Source: an uncultured Reyranella sp. (GTDB taxonomy: Bacteria; Pseudomonadota; Alphaproteobacteria; Reyranellales; Reyranellaceae). From it: DNA of 64,000 bases. The notes beneath the pieces are model-generated. The model was not told the origin of the DNA, did not search any database, and saw only the letters and a list, made by a program, of their open reading frames with translations. Location: positions 124,001 through 188,000 of the forward strand of contig NZ_CAMFKM010000008.1 in assembly GCF_945957355.1 (NCBI RefSeq), given 5' to 3'. Positions within the stretch are counted from its first letter, which is position 1. Every line of letters starts with the position of its first letter. Below are positions 7,964 to 17,229 of this stretch, piece by piece. The position numbers and the translations under genes are program-made.

Positions 7964-9427
7964 ATGCGTATCCGGCCCGGTTTGAGGCATGCACGCACTG
8001 CGGCCGCGTGCATCCTGGCGGTCGGGCTCGGCGGCGCCTCCAGCGCCTGGTCGCAGAGCCTGATCGAAGCCCTGTCGACGACCTACAACAGCAATCCCGA
8101 CCTGCTGGCGAGCCGGGCGATCCTTCGCCAGACCGACGAAACCCTTTCGCAGGCGGTCGCCAACTGGCGTCCTCGTGTCACGCTGAACGTGGAGTACAAC
8201 AAGGTCGAGCAGGACTCCTACTCGGTTCGGACGACGCCGACCTTTTATGCGCTGAACGGCAAGTTCACGACCCTGCAGATGGTCCAGCCGATCTTCCGCG
8301 GCGGCAAGACGATCGCCGAGACCAAGCAGGCGCAGTCGAACATCCAGGCGCAGCGGGCCCAGCTTGCCGAAACCGAGCAGACCGTGCTGCTGTCGGCGGT
8401 GACGTCCTATGCCGACCTCATTCAGAACATCGGCATCGCCGATGCTCGCCGCAACAACGTGCGGGTGCTGGTACAGCAGCTCGACGCGACCCGCGAACGC
8501 TTTCGGGTCGGCGAACTGACTATAACCGACGTGTCGCAGTCCGAGGCCCGCCTGGAACTGGCCAAGGCGGACCTCGTCCAGGCCGAGACCCAGGTTCGCA
8601 TCGCCGAAGCCGCTTTCCAGCGGACCATTGGCAAGAAGCCGGGGAAGCTCGGTGAGATCCCCCTGATCGGCGGCCTGCCGTCGTCGGAGGAGGAGGCGAT
8701 TGGCCTCGCGATGGATGCCGGCCCGCGGGCGGTCACCGCCGCGCACCGCATCACGGCGGCCAACTACGGCGTCAATTCAGCGGTCGGCGACCTGCTTCCG
8801 CAGGTCAATTTGGTCGGCGCGCTGCAGCAGCAGTTCAATCTGCAGGTTCCGAACGACAGGTATTACAACTACGCAGTCCGCCTTCAGGCCACGATTCCGA
8901 TCTTCCAGAACGGCAGCGAATGGTCGCGCATCCGGTCCGCGCGCGAACTGGTCGGGCAGCGCCGCAATGAACTGGACAGCGCCCGTCGCGCCGTGGCCGA
9001 GAACGTCATCCGTGCCTGGCGCCAACTCGACTCCTCGCGCTCTCGGGTCACGTCGTTCGAATCGCAGGTCCGCGCCAACGAAGTCGCGCTGAACGGCGTG
9101 CGCCAGGAAGCGCTGGTCGGTTCGCGCACCACGCTCGACGTGTTGAACGCCGAGCAGGAACTGCTCAACTCGCAGGTCAATCTGATCCAGGCGCGCCACG
9201 ACGTTCAGGTCGCCTATTACGGCGTGTTGGCCGGCATCGGCCGCCTGACGGCGCGCACGCTGGCGCTGCCCGTCGAGTATTACGACGAGGAGCGCTACTA
9301 CAAGGATGTCGGCTCCCGCTGGATCGGCTGGGGCAGCAGCGGCGAGTCCGGTACGGGCATCATCCCGCCGTCCACTTCGCCGGCTGGCGTAGCCGGAGCC
9401 GCCCCCATGGGGAGCGGCGGCAAATGA
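7964..9427 (+). CDS. tolC: TolC-family outer-membrane channel protein
   Basis: 487 residues. Signal peptide about 1-31, with a basic n-region, a hydrophobic core AACILAVGLGGASSAW and cleavage near SQ-SLIEA. The mature part has two outer-membrane efflux repeats rich in coiled coil (about 40-240 and 250-450), including the family features YNSNPDLLASRA and QEALVGSRTTLDVLNAEQELL. It forms the trimeric exit duct for type I secretion and RND/MFS efflux. No membrane fusion protein or pump is nearby, so it probably serves several systems. I chose the ATG at 7964 because the signal peptide begins there and GAGGG precedes it. The stop overlaps the popZ start (ATGA). Confidence 0.92.
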   Translation: MRIRPGLRHARTAAACILAVGLGGASSAWSQSLIEALSTTYNSNPDLLASRAILRQTDETLSQAVANWRPRVTLNVEYNKVEQDSYSVRTTPTFYALNGKFTTLQMVQPIFRGGKTIAETKQAQSNIQAQRAQLAETEQTVLLSAVTSYADLIQNIGIADARRNNVRVLVQQLDATRERFRVGELTITDVSQSEARLELAKADLVQAETQVRIAEAAFQRTIGKKPGKLGEIPLIGGLPSSEEEAIGLAMDAGPRAVTAAHRITAANYGVNSAVGDLLPQVNLVGALQQQFNLQVPNDRYYNYAVRLQATIPIFQNGSEWSRIRSARELVGQRRNELDSARRAVAENVIRAWRQLDSSRSRVTSFESQVRANEVALNGVRQEALVGSRTTLDVLNAEQELLNSQVNLIQARHDVQVAYYGVLAGIGRLTARTLALPVEYYDEERYYKDVGSRWIGWGSSGESGTGIIPPSTSPAGVAGAAPMGSGGK

Positions 9428-10014
9428 GCGACGGCAAGGCCGGCCAGAACAAAGACCCGTCGATGGACGACATTCTGGCGTCCATCCGCAAGATCATCTC
9501 GGACGACGAGGCCCGGGCGCAGGTCGGAAGCCTGCGCCATGCAAATTCGGGAGAGCGCCCGCCCGTGATACCGCCTGCACCGCCGTCACCCCCGCGTGAC
9601 GATGTCCTCCTGCTTACCGAGATCGTGGAAGAACCCAAATCCATGTTGAACGAACAACCGACGCCGCTACGCGCGGTCGAGTCCGCCAATCCGGCGGAGA
9701 TGCCGCAACCGTCGACCGAGGCCCCGGCTGTGCCGCCGCCGGCACCTGTTGGCGCCGCCAAGACCGATACGCTGGTCGGCGCCGGGGTTGCGGGCGTGGC
9801 CAGTTCGGCTTTTGCGCGCCTGAACCAGGCGGTGCAGGACAGCGTACCGCCGCCGGCGGCCACCAATCCCGGCCCCTCGGTCGGCGGCCAGACCATCGAG
9901 GATCTGGTCAAGGAGATGCTGAGGCCGATGCTGAAGGAGTGGCTGGACACCAATCTGCCGCCGATGGTCGAACGCTACGTCGAACGCGAGATTGCGCGGC
10001 TGACCCGCCGCTGA
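9424..10014 (+). CDS. popZ: PopZ/DUF2497 polar organizing protein
   Basis: 196 residues with the diagnostic PopZ layout. There is a short N-terminal helix MDDILASIRKIISDDEA (residues 15-31), which in the known family binds client proteins. A long Pro/Ala/acid-rich disordered linker follows (about 40-150). The C-terminal helices 155-196 (EDLVKEMLRPMLKEWLD, then LPPMVERYVEREI) drive oligomerisation. PopZ anchors the ParB-parS centromere and polar signalling proteins at the cell pole in alphaproteobacteria. The start overlaps the tolC stop as ATGA, suggesting translational coupling. A strong terminator follows. Confidence 0.9.
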   Translation: MSDGKAGQNKDPSMDDILASIRKIISDDEARAQVGSLRHANSGERPPVIPPAPPSPPRDDVLLLTEIVEEPKSMLNEQPTPLRAVESANPAEMPQPSTEAPAVPPPAPVGAAKTDTLVGAGVAGVASSAFARLNQAVQDSVPPPAATNPGPSVGGQTIEDLVKEMLRPMLKEWLDTNLPPMVERYVEREIARLTRR

Positions 10015-10037
10015 CGCCAGGCGCCACCCCCATTTTT

Positions 10038-10066
10038 CGCCACGGTGTCGCAACCGTGGCGTTTTT
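10038..10066 (+). terminator. Intrinsic terminator after popZ
   Basis: Stem CGCCACGGT / ACCGTGGCG (10038-10046 with 10053-10061, 6-nt loop), followed directly by TTTTT. It ends the pcm-tolC-popZ transcript. The valS ATG is only 16 bp further on, so valS either has a promoter inside or upstream of this hairpin, or depends on read-through. Confidence 0.8.
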
Positions 10067-10082
10067 CGTTTAAGGCCAGACC

Positions 10083-12764
10083 ATGCTCGACAAGACCTAC
10101 GACCCCAAGGAAATCGAGGCCCGGCGCTACCCGGAATGGGAAAGCGCGGGCGCCTTCCGCGCCCATCCCGAGTCGCCGAAGCAGCCTTACTGCATCGTCA
10201 TCCCGCCGCCCAACGTCACGGGCAGCCTTCACATGGGGCATGCGCTCGACAACACGCTGCAGGACGTTCTGATCCGCTGGCGCCGCATGAAGGGTGATGA
10301 CGTGCTGTGGCAGCCCGGCACTGACCATGCGGGCATCGCCACGCAGATGGTGGTCGTGCGCAACCTCGAGCAGGAAGGCATCGGCCTCGCGGTCGAGGGC
10401 GCGGCCAGGAACGACGCCAACAAGAAGCTGCTGAACCGCGAGGAATTTCTCGCCAAGGTCTGGGAGTGGAAGGCCTATTCCGGCGGCACGATCACCAGCC
10501 AGCTCCGACGCCTCGGCGCCTCCTGTGACTGGAGCCGCGAGCGCTTCACCATGGATGAGGGCCTGTCCAGGGCCGTGCTCAAGGTGTTCGTCGAACTCTA
10601 CAAGCAGGGCCTGATTTACAAGGACCTGCGGCTGGTCAACTGGGACCCCAAGATGCTGACCGCGATCTCCGACCTCGAGGTCGAGTCGCGCGAAGTGAAG
10701 GGCCATCTCTGGTACTTCAAGTATCCGATCGAGGGCAGCCCGGACGAATTCATCGTCGTCGCGACGACGCGACCCGAGACCATGCTGGGCGATACCGGTA
10801 TCGCCGTGCATCCCGACGATCCGAAGTGGAAGCACTTGATCGGCAAACATGCGGTGCTGCCGCTGGTCGGCCGCCGGATCGCGATCGTGGGCGACGAGTA
10901 TTCGGATCCTGAAAAAGGCTCCGGCGCCGTCAAGATCACGCCGGCGCACGACTTCAACGATTTCGAGGTCGGCCGCCGGCACAATCTCGAGGCCATCAAC
11001 ATCTTCGACAAGTTCGCGCGGGTGAACGACAAGGCGCCGGAGAAGTATCGCGGCCTCGACCGCTTCGAGGCGCGCAAGGTCGTCGTCGCCGAGATGGAGG
11101 AACTCGGTCTCGTCGAGAAGATCGAGCCGCACACCCATGCGGTGCCGTACGGCGACCGCGGCGGCGTGCCGGTCGAGCCCTATCTCACCGAGCAGTGGTA
11201 CGCCGACGCGAAGAAGCTGGCCGAGGCGCCGCTGGCGGCGGCGCGCGACGGCCGGGTGAAGTTCGTGCCTGAACGCGGGCGCGAGGATTTCTTCCGCTGG
11301 ATGGAGAACATCGAACCCTGGTGCGTATCGCGGCAGCTCTGGTGGGGCCACCAGATCCCGGCCTGGTACGGCCCGGACAAGAAGGTCTTCGTGGCGCTGT
11401 CCGAGGAGGAGGCGAAGGCGGAGGCACGGGCGCACTATGGCAAGGACGTCGCGCTGGAGCGCGATCCCGACGTGCTCGATACTTGGTTCAGTTCCGCCCT
11501 CTGGCCGTTCTCGACCCTGGGCTGGCCCGACCAGACGCCGGAACTGGCGAAATATTATCCGACCAGCACACTCGTCACCGGCTGGGACATCCTGTTCTTC
11601 TGGGTCGCCCGCATGATGATGATGGGCATGCACTTCATGAAGGAGGTGCCGTTCCGCACCGTCTACCTGCACGGGCTGGTGACGGACGAGAAGGGCCAGA
11701 AGATGTCGAAATCCAAGGGGAACGTGATCGACCCCCTGGAGCTGATTGACAAGTATGGGGCCGACGCGCTGCGCTTCACCATGACGTCGCTGGCGGCCGC
11801 TCAGGCCGGCCGGTTGCGTCTGTCGCCGGCCCGTGTCGAGGGCGCGCGCAACTTCGCGACCAAGCTCTGGAACGCGACGCGATTTGCCGAGATGAACGGC
11901 GCGGCGCTGCCGCAAGGCTTCGATCCCGCGTCGGCCAAGCTCACGGTCAACAAATGGATGCTGGGCGAACTCGCACGCGCCAACCAGGCGATCGACAAGG
12001 CGCTCACCGACTTTCGGCTGAACGAGGCGGCCAGCACGCTCTACGAATTCGTCTGGGGCATTGTTTGCGACTGGTACGTCGAGCTCACCAAGCCGATCCT
12101 GCAGGGTGCCGACGGGCTGGAGAAGGACGAGACGCGCGCCGTCACCGCCTTCGTGCTGCGCGAGACGGTGAAGCTGATGCACCCGGTGATGCCGTTCATC
12201 ACCGAGGAACTGTGGGACAAACTCGGCCATCGCGCCGAGCACGGACCGCTGATCGCCCAGCCCTGGCCGGCGCCGACCGCCATCGATGCGGCAGCCGATG
12301 CCGAAATGAGCTGGCTGGTGAAGCTGATCCAGGATATCCGCTCGGCCCGCGCCGAGCTGAACGTGCCGGCCGGCGCGAAGCTCAAACTGCTGGTGATCGG
12401 CGGCAACGACACGACGACGGCGCGGCTGGAGACCCATCGTGCCGCCATAGAGCGGCTCGCCCGCATCGAGGGCGTGGAGGCGGCCGCCTCGGCTCCCAAG
12501 GCGTCGCTGCAGATCGTCGTCGGCGAGGCGACCTACGCCCTGCCGGTCGGCGAGGTGATCGACCTCAAGGCTGAGAGCGTGCGCCTTCAGAAGGAGATCA
12601 AGAAGCTTACCGACGAAGTCGGCAAGATCGACGCCAAGCTCGCCAATGCCGCCTTCGTCGCACGCGCGCCGGAAGAGGTCGTGGAAGAGCAGCGCGAGCG
12701 CCGGGCGCAGGCCGAGCAGACGGGGGCACGTCTCAGCGCGGCGCTGGAGAGGTTGGGCGTCTAG
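10083..12764 (+). CDS. valS: Valyl-tRNA synthetase
   Basis: 893 residues, class Ia synthetase that charges tRNA-Val. The HIGH box is present as HMGH (residues 50-53, in PPPNVTGSLHMGH) and the KMSKS box at 540-544. The CP1 editing insertion, which clears mischarged Thr, lies about 200-400 with ATTRPETMLGDTG. The anticodon-binding domain follows at about 620-760, and a C-terminal coiled coil (about 825-893, EVIDLKAESVRLQKEIKKL) is the tRNA-binding arm typical of ValRS. AAGG precedes the ATG. It sits just beyond the popZ terminator, a gene order I recall from many alphaproteobacteria. Confidence 0.97.
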   Translation: MLDKTYDPKEIEARRYPEWESAGAFRAHPESPKQPYCIVIPPPNVTGSLHMGHALDNTLQDVLIRWRRMKGDDVLWQPGTDHAGIATQMVVVRNLEQEGIGLAVEGAARNDANKKLLNREEFLAKVWEWKAYSGGTITSQLRRLGASCDWSRERFTMDEGLSRAVLKVFVELYKQGLIYKDLRLVNWDPKMLTAISDLEVESREVKGHLWYFKYPIEGSPDEFIVVATTRPETMLGDTGIAVHPDDPKWKHLIGKHAVLPLVGRRIAIVGDEYSDPEKGSGAVKITPAHDFNDFEVGRRHNLEAINIFDKFARVNDKAPEKYRGLDRFEARKVVVAEMEELGLVEKIEPHTHAVPYGDRGGVPVEPYLTEQWYADAKKLAEAPLAAARDGRVKFVPERGREDFFRWMENIEPWCVSRQLWWGHQIPAWYGPDKKVFVALSEEEAKAEARAHYGKDVALERDPDVLDTWFSSALWPFSTLGWPDQTPELAKYYPTSTLVTGWDILFFWVARMMMMGMHFMKEVPFRTVYLHGLVTDEKGQKMSKSKGNVIDPLELIDKYGADALRFTMTSLAAAQAGRLRLSPARVEGARNFATKLWNATRFAEMNGAALPQGFDPASAKLTVNKWMLGELARANQAIDKALTDFRLNEAASTLYEFVWGIVCDWYVELTKPILQGADGLEKDETRAVTAFVLRETVKLMHPVMPFITEELWDKLGHRAEHGPLIAQPWPAPTAIDAAADAEMSWLVKLIQDIRSARAELNVPAGAKLKLLVIGGNDTTTARLETHRAAIERLARIEGVEAAASAPKASLQIVVGEATYALPVGEVIDLKAESVRLQKEIKKLTDEVGKIDAKLANAAFVARAPEEVVEEQRERRAQAEQTGARLSAALERLGV

Positions 12765-12861
12765 CGGGCACGCTTGGCTCGCAGAGCGATTGCCGACGGC
12801 GGTGAAGGGGTGATCTCCAGTATCCACCGTGCGAATATGGATATTCAGATGGAGGCAAGGA

Positions 12862-13365
12862 ATGACCTATACTCTGGAGCAGTTGAGCGCCGACATTCGC
12901 CAGGCCCTCAAGGCCGATTCGGGAACCGCGGGGAAGCAGGAAGTCTGCAGGCTGGTGTCGAAGGTATTGCTCGACGAAGAATTCGTCGCGAAGCACCTGA
13001 CCGCCGACCAGTGCCGTCCGCGCAAGGTCCTGTACGAGGATCCGGAACTGGGCTTCTGCATCTGCGGGCACGTCTATGAGACGGCCGCCCACGGTGCGCC
13101 GCACGATCACGGTCCCAGCTGGGCGATCTACGGCCTCGCGACGGGCGACACCGAGATGACGGACTGGCGGATCGTGAAGAAGGGCGAGGGCGATGAACCG
13201 AGCCTGGTCGAGCCCACGAAGACCTACGTGTTGAAGCCCGGCGACAGTCACTTCTACGATGTAGGTGTCGTCCACTCGCCCAAGCGCGACGGTCTGACGA
13301 GGCTGGTGCGTATCGAGGGCTCCAATCTCGACCGCATCAAGCGCTCGAACATCAAGGCGGCCTGA
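12862..13365 (+). CDS. Cupin-type metal-dependent protein, cysteine-dioxygenase-like fold
   Basis: 167 residues, likely a single double-stranded beta-helix. Candidate metal ligands are H81 and H83 in APHDHGPSW and H138 in VVHSP, an arrangement similar to cysteine dioxygenases and related thiol dioxygenases. The conserved Arg and Tyr of true cysteine dioxygenase cannot be placed with confidence, so the substrate is unknown. The start is the ATG at 12862, preceded by GGAGG and AAGGA; an ATG at 12829 in frame lacks such a site. It is downstream of valS by 97 bp and closed by a terminator-like hairpin. Confidence 0.65.
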   Translation: MTYTLEQLSADIRQALKADSGTAGKQEVCRLVSKVLLDEEFVAKHLTADQCRPRKVLYEDPELGFCICGHVYETAAHGAPHDHGPSWAIYGLATGDTEMTDWRIVKKGEGDEPSLVEPTKTYVLKPGDSHFYDVGVVHSPKRDGLTRLVRIEGSNLDRIKRSNIKAA

Positions 13366-13370
13366 CGATG

Positions 13371-13396
13371 AAGGTCCCTTGCTCGCGAGGGACCTT
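13371..13396 (+). terminator. Stem-loop between convergent cupin and aldehyde dehydrogenase genes
   Basis: AAGGTCCCT / AGGGACCTT (13371-13379 with 13388-13396), 8-nt loop, followed on the plus strand by TCGTCTT. It lies in the 37-bp gap between two convergent genes. Without a pure T-run it is a moderate terminator call and may serve both directions. Confidence 0.55.
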
Positions 13397-13402
13397 TCGT
13401 CT

Positions 13403-14830
13403 TCAACGCTTGATCTGCATTCCTAGGTATTTCGCCAGCCCGGCACCGTAGGGCGGGCGCAGCATGCGCAGCGGCGCGAGATCCCACTTGATCTGGTGGT
13501 AGATCGACTTGCGATGGCTGAACTCGCGAAAGCCGTCATGGCCGTGATAGGCGCCCATGCCGGCCGGGCCTATGCCGCCGAACGGCAGTTCCTCCTGGGC
13601 GACGTGCATCACGACGTCGTTCACCGTGACGCCGCCTGACGTCGTGCCGTCGAGCACCCGGTCGCGCTCCGCCGCGTCGCTGCCGAAATAGTAGAGGCCG
13701 AGCGGCCGGTCGTGGGCGTTGATGTAGTCGATCGCATCTTGGACATCGTGATAGGCCTTCACGGGCAGCAGCGGCCCGAAGATCTCTTCCTGCATGACCT
13801 TCATCTCGTCGGTCGGATTGAGGATCAGGGTCGGCGCGATGCGGCGATGCGGTTGCTGACGCAGATCCTCGGCGCTCGGATTGATCTCGACGATTTCCGC
13901 GCCCTTGGCCCGCGCATCGTCGAGATAGTCCATCAGCCGTGCATAATGGCGGTCGGTGACGATGGCGGTGTAATCCGGGCTCTCACGGATGCTCGGGAAC
14001 ATCTTTCCGACGGACGCCTTTGCCGCGTTCACGAAATCCGGGAGTCGGTCGGCCGGCGCCAGAACATAGTCCGGCGCCAGGCAGATCTGGCCCGCGTTGA
14101 GCGTCTTGCCGTTCATGATCCGCGCCGCGGCAACGGACATGTCGGCCGAGTGCCCGATCACGACCGGACTCTTGCCGCCGAGTTCGAGCGTCACCGGCAC
14201 GAGGTTCTCCGCCGCCGCTCGCATCACATGTCGGCCGATCGCGGTAGCGCCGGTGAAGACGAGGTGGTCGAAGGGCAGGGATGAAAAGGCTTGTCCGACC
14301 TCCGGCCCGCCGGTGACGACGGCGATCTCGCTCTCGTCGAAGGCGCTGGCGAACATCTGCTTCAGCAGCTCGGACGTAGCCGGCGTCGTCTCGGAAGGCT
14401 TGATCATGGCCCGGTTGCCGGCGGCAAGGACTCCGGCGAGCGGTGCGAAGGTGAGGTTGACCGGGAAGTTCCACGGACTGATCACGCCGACCACGCCCTT
14501 GGGCTGGTAGCGGATCTCGGCACGCGCGCCGAGGAACCCGAGGATGCGCGGCGTCGTTCGGCGCCGTTCGGTCTTCATCCAGTGCCGCACATGATCGCGC
14601 GCGTGCTTCAGAGGACCGATCGAACTCGCGACGTCGGCGAAGGCAGTCACGGTGGGCGAGCGCGCGCCGAAATCGGTGGTGAGGGCCGCCTCGATGTCGC
14701 GCCGCCGGTCGACCAGCAGGCCTATGCAGCGGTTGAGGCGGTCGATGCGCTGCTCGGCGGTTGGCGCACCATCATTGAGCTGGGCCTTGCGCTGCTTCAG
14801 CAGGATTTCGATCAGCCTGGGACCGGGCAT
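13403..14830 (-). CDS. Aldehyde dehydrogenase, coniferyl-aldehyde dehydrogenase type
   Basis: 475-residue NAD(P)-dependent aldehyde dehydrogenase. Catalytic residues are E216 in VTLELGGKSP and C250 in NAGQICLAP. The cofactor-binding segment reads VVGVISPWNFPVNLTFAPLA, and its NFPVNL with short N-terminus resembles coniferyl-aldehyde and long-chain fatty aldehyde dehydrogenases. The C-terminus LRMLRPPYG also fits that group. The start is the ATG at 14830, because codons further upstream are antisense or out of frame with the PhyH gene, which ends 5 bp away. It is the last gene of a five-gene minus-strand run. The physiological aldehyde is unknown. Confidence 0.85.
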   Translation of the reverse strand: MPGPRLIEILLKQRKAQLNDGAPTAEQRIDRLNRCIGLLVDRRRDIEAALTTDFGARSPTVTAFADVASSIGPLKHARDHVRHWMKTERRRTTPRILGFLGARAEIRYQPKGVVGVISPWNFPVNLTFAPLAGVLAAGNRAMIKPSETTPATSELLKQMFASAFDESEIAVVTGGPEVGQAFSSLPFDHLVFTGATAIGRHVMRAAAENLVPVTLELGGKSPVVIGHSADMSVAAARIMNGKTLNAGQICLAPDYVLAPADRLPDFVNAAKASVGKMFPSIRESPDYTAIVTDRHYARLMDYLDDARAKGAEIVEINPSAEDLRQQPHRRIAPTLILNPTDEMKVMQEEIFGPLLPVKAYHDVQDAIDYINAHDRPLGLYYFGSDAAERDRVLDGTTSGGVTVNDVVMHVAQEELPFGGIGPAGMGAYHGHDGFREFSHRKSIYHQIKWDLAPLRMLRPPYGAGLAKYLGMQIKR

Positions 14831-14835
14831 GTTTG

Positions 14836-15669
<834 letters not shown>

Positions 15670-15681
15670 CGTCACCTCGCC

Positions 15682-17229
15682 TCAGACAGGGCGGAAGATG
15701 TTGCGGCCGCCCGTTTCGGAGACCGATACCTTACGCCCGAGCTGCTCGCGCGTCAGCATGTCGCCGACCAGGGCGGGATCGTCAGGGGTCATGGCGACGA
15801 AGCGGTCGCCGGTGCCGTCGAGACGGCCCAGGATGTAGCCGCGTTCGGGCGCGTCCTTGCCGTAGGTGACGCAGTAGGTCTCGATCGTGCCGGCGCCCGT
15901 CGGTTTGGTTTCGACTCTGCGCTTCGGAAGCGCGTCGAGCTCGGCCTGGAACTTCTTCGGGTCGTCGCGCTTCCACGGTCCCTTCGTGGGCTCGGTCGAG
16001 TAGAGGCCGGCCGAATGCTTGGTGAGGTAGTTGCCGTTGGCCGTCACCATGCCGAAGGAGCCGGGCTTGGCGCGGACCACGTTCATCATCTCCGCGATCG
16101 AATGCGTGACGTAGTTGTTGCCGGGGCCGCCGAAGAACGGCAGGCCGCCCGTCACACTGATCGGGCGCGGATCGTCCTCGGCGATACCGATCTCCGTCAT
16201 CGCGACTTCGACCGCCGAGGGGAAGCAGCTGTAGAGATCGAAGGCATCGATGTCCGAGACTTTCTTGCCGGCCATGTCGAGGGCGATGCGGGCGCAGCCG
16301 CGGATTGCGGGCGAGGAGTCGAGCTTCTCTCGCTCTGACACCACCCAGGTGTCGGTCCCATCGGCGCAGCCGTGCAGGAACACCCAGCGCTCCTGCGGGA
16401 TGCCCCATTCGCGGGCCTTCTCGACCGAGGTAACGAGCACGGCCGCCGCCTGATCGATGATGGCGTTGGCGTTCATCAGGCGCGGATAGGGGAAGCAGAT
16501 CCAGCGATTGTCTGGCGAGATCGTCGACAGGGCCTCGGCGCTGTAGCCCTCGCGGCGCGTGGCCAGAGGGTTGTCCTTGGCCACGGCGGCGAGGCGCGCG
16601 AACAGGCGGCCCATCGCCTTCATGTGGCTATCGACGTCGCGGTTTAGCCCGCCGCGGATGGCGTTCTCCAGCAGCGGATAGAAGTGGATCGCGGCACGCA
16701 GATCGTGGCGCGCTTCCTCCTCGCTGAAGCCGAAGCGGGGATCGCCGATGCGCACCGGCTCGCCGCCGCCCGGATCCTCGTTCCAGTCGATCTTCATGTT
16801 GGCGCGTCGCGCGTTCTGCGTGCTGCGCAGCAGCTCGGCGCCGCAGATCAACGCCAGTTCGGTCTCGCCGTTGGCGATCTGCTCGGCGAACTTGTTCACC
16901 AGGTACTGGGGCATGTTGCCGCCCGAGTGCGTGTAGAGCAGCTGCTTTGGATCGGCGTGGAGCCGGTTGGCGACGCTCTGCGGCGGATTGCTCGAGCGGC
17001 CGTAGGGCGAGGCGAAGCGCGGGCTGATGTCGCTGAAGAACTCCATGACGGCGATGGCGTCGACCAGATGACCAAGCGCATGACCGCCAATGGCGGCCTG
17101 CGTGTCTTCGAGTGCCAGGCCGGCGGCCTCGGCGCAGAAGGCGACCCGCGAGCGGTCGCTCGAGGGGTTGCCGACCGTATCTGTGATCTGGCCGGCGCCG
17201 ACCAGGATGGGGGTACGCGGATCGATCAT
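15682..17229 (-). CDS. Thiolase-like protein, TLP1 type (catalytic cysteines absent)
   Basis: 515 residues with a thiolase fold (about 1-420) and an extra C-terminal beta domain (about 430-515). That layout matches thiolase-like protein type 1, usually labelled acetyl-CoA acetyltransferase. The positions where thiolases carry active-site residues are altered. The nucleophile loop reads LYTHSGGNM (98-106) with no cysteine. The GHPxG loop reads GGPGNN (367-372), and the final CxG loop reads TANGNYLTKH (396-405). It may therefore bind acyl-CoA without classical Claisen chemistry, or use other residues. The start overlaps the CaiB stop (ATGA, 17226-17229), so the two are probably translated together. 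Confidence 0.8.
   Translation of the reverse strand: MIDPRTPILVGAGQITDTVGNPSSDRSRVAFCAEAAGLALEDTQAAIGGHALGHLVDAIAVMEFFSDISPRFASPYGRSSNPPQSVANRLHADPKQLLYTHSGGNMPQYLVNKFAEQIANGETELALICGAELLRSTQNARRANMKIDWNEDPGGGEPVRIGDPRFGFSEEEARHDLRAAIHFYPLLENAIRGGLNRDVDSHMKAMGRLFARLAAVAKDNPLATRREGYSAEALSTISPDNRWICFPYPRLMNANAIIDQAAAVLVTSVEKAREWGIPQERWVFLHGCADGTDTWVVSEREKLDSSPAIRGCARIALDMAGKKVSDIDAFDLYSCFPSAVEVAMTEIGIAEDDPRPISVTGGLPFFGGPGNNYVTHSIAEMMNVVRAKPGSFGMVTANGNYLTKHSAGLYSTEPTKGPWKRDDPKKFQAELDALPKRRVETKPTGAGTIETYCVTYGKDAPERGYILGRLDGTGDRFVAMTPDDPALVGDMLTREQLGRKVSVSETGGRNIFRPV

Noticed and set aside
9975..12827. 950-codon open frame antisense to valS
   Set aside because: valS on the other strand has all catalytic motifs. 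The antisense frame shows low-complexity His/Arg/Asp/Gly composition without motifs, typical of GC-rich shadow frames.
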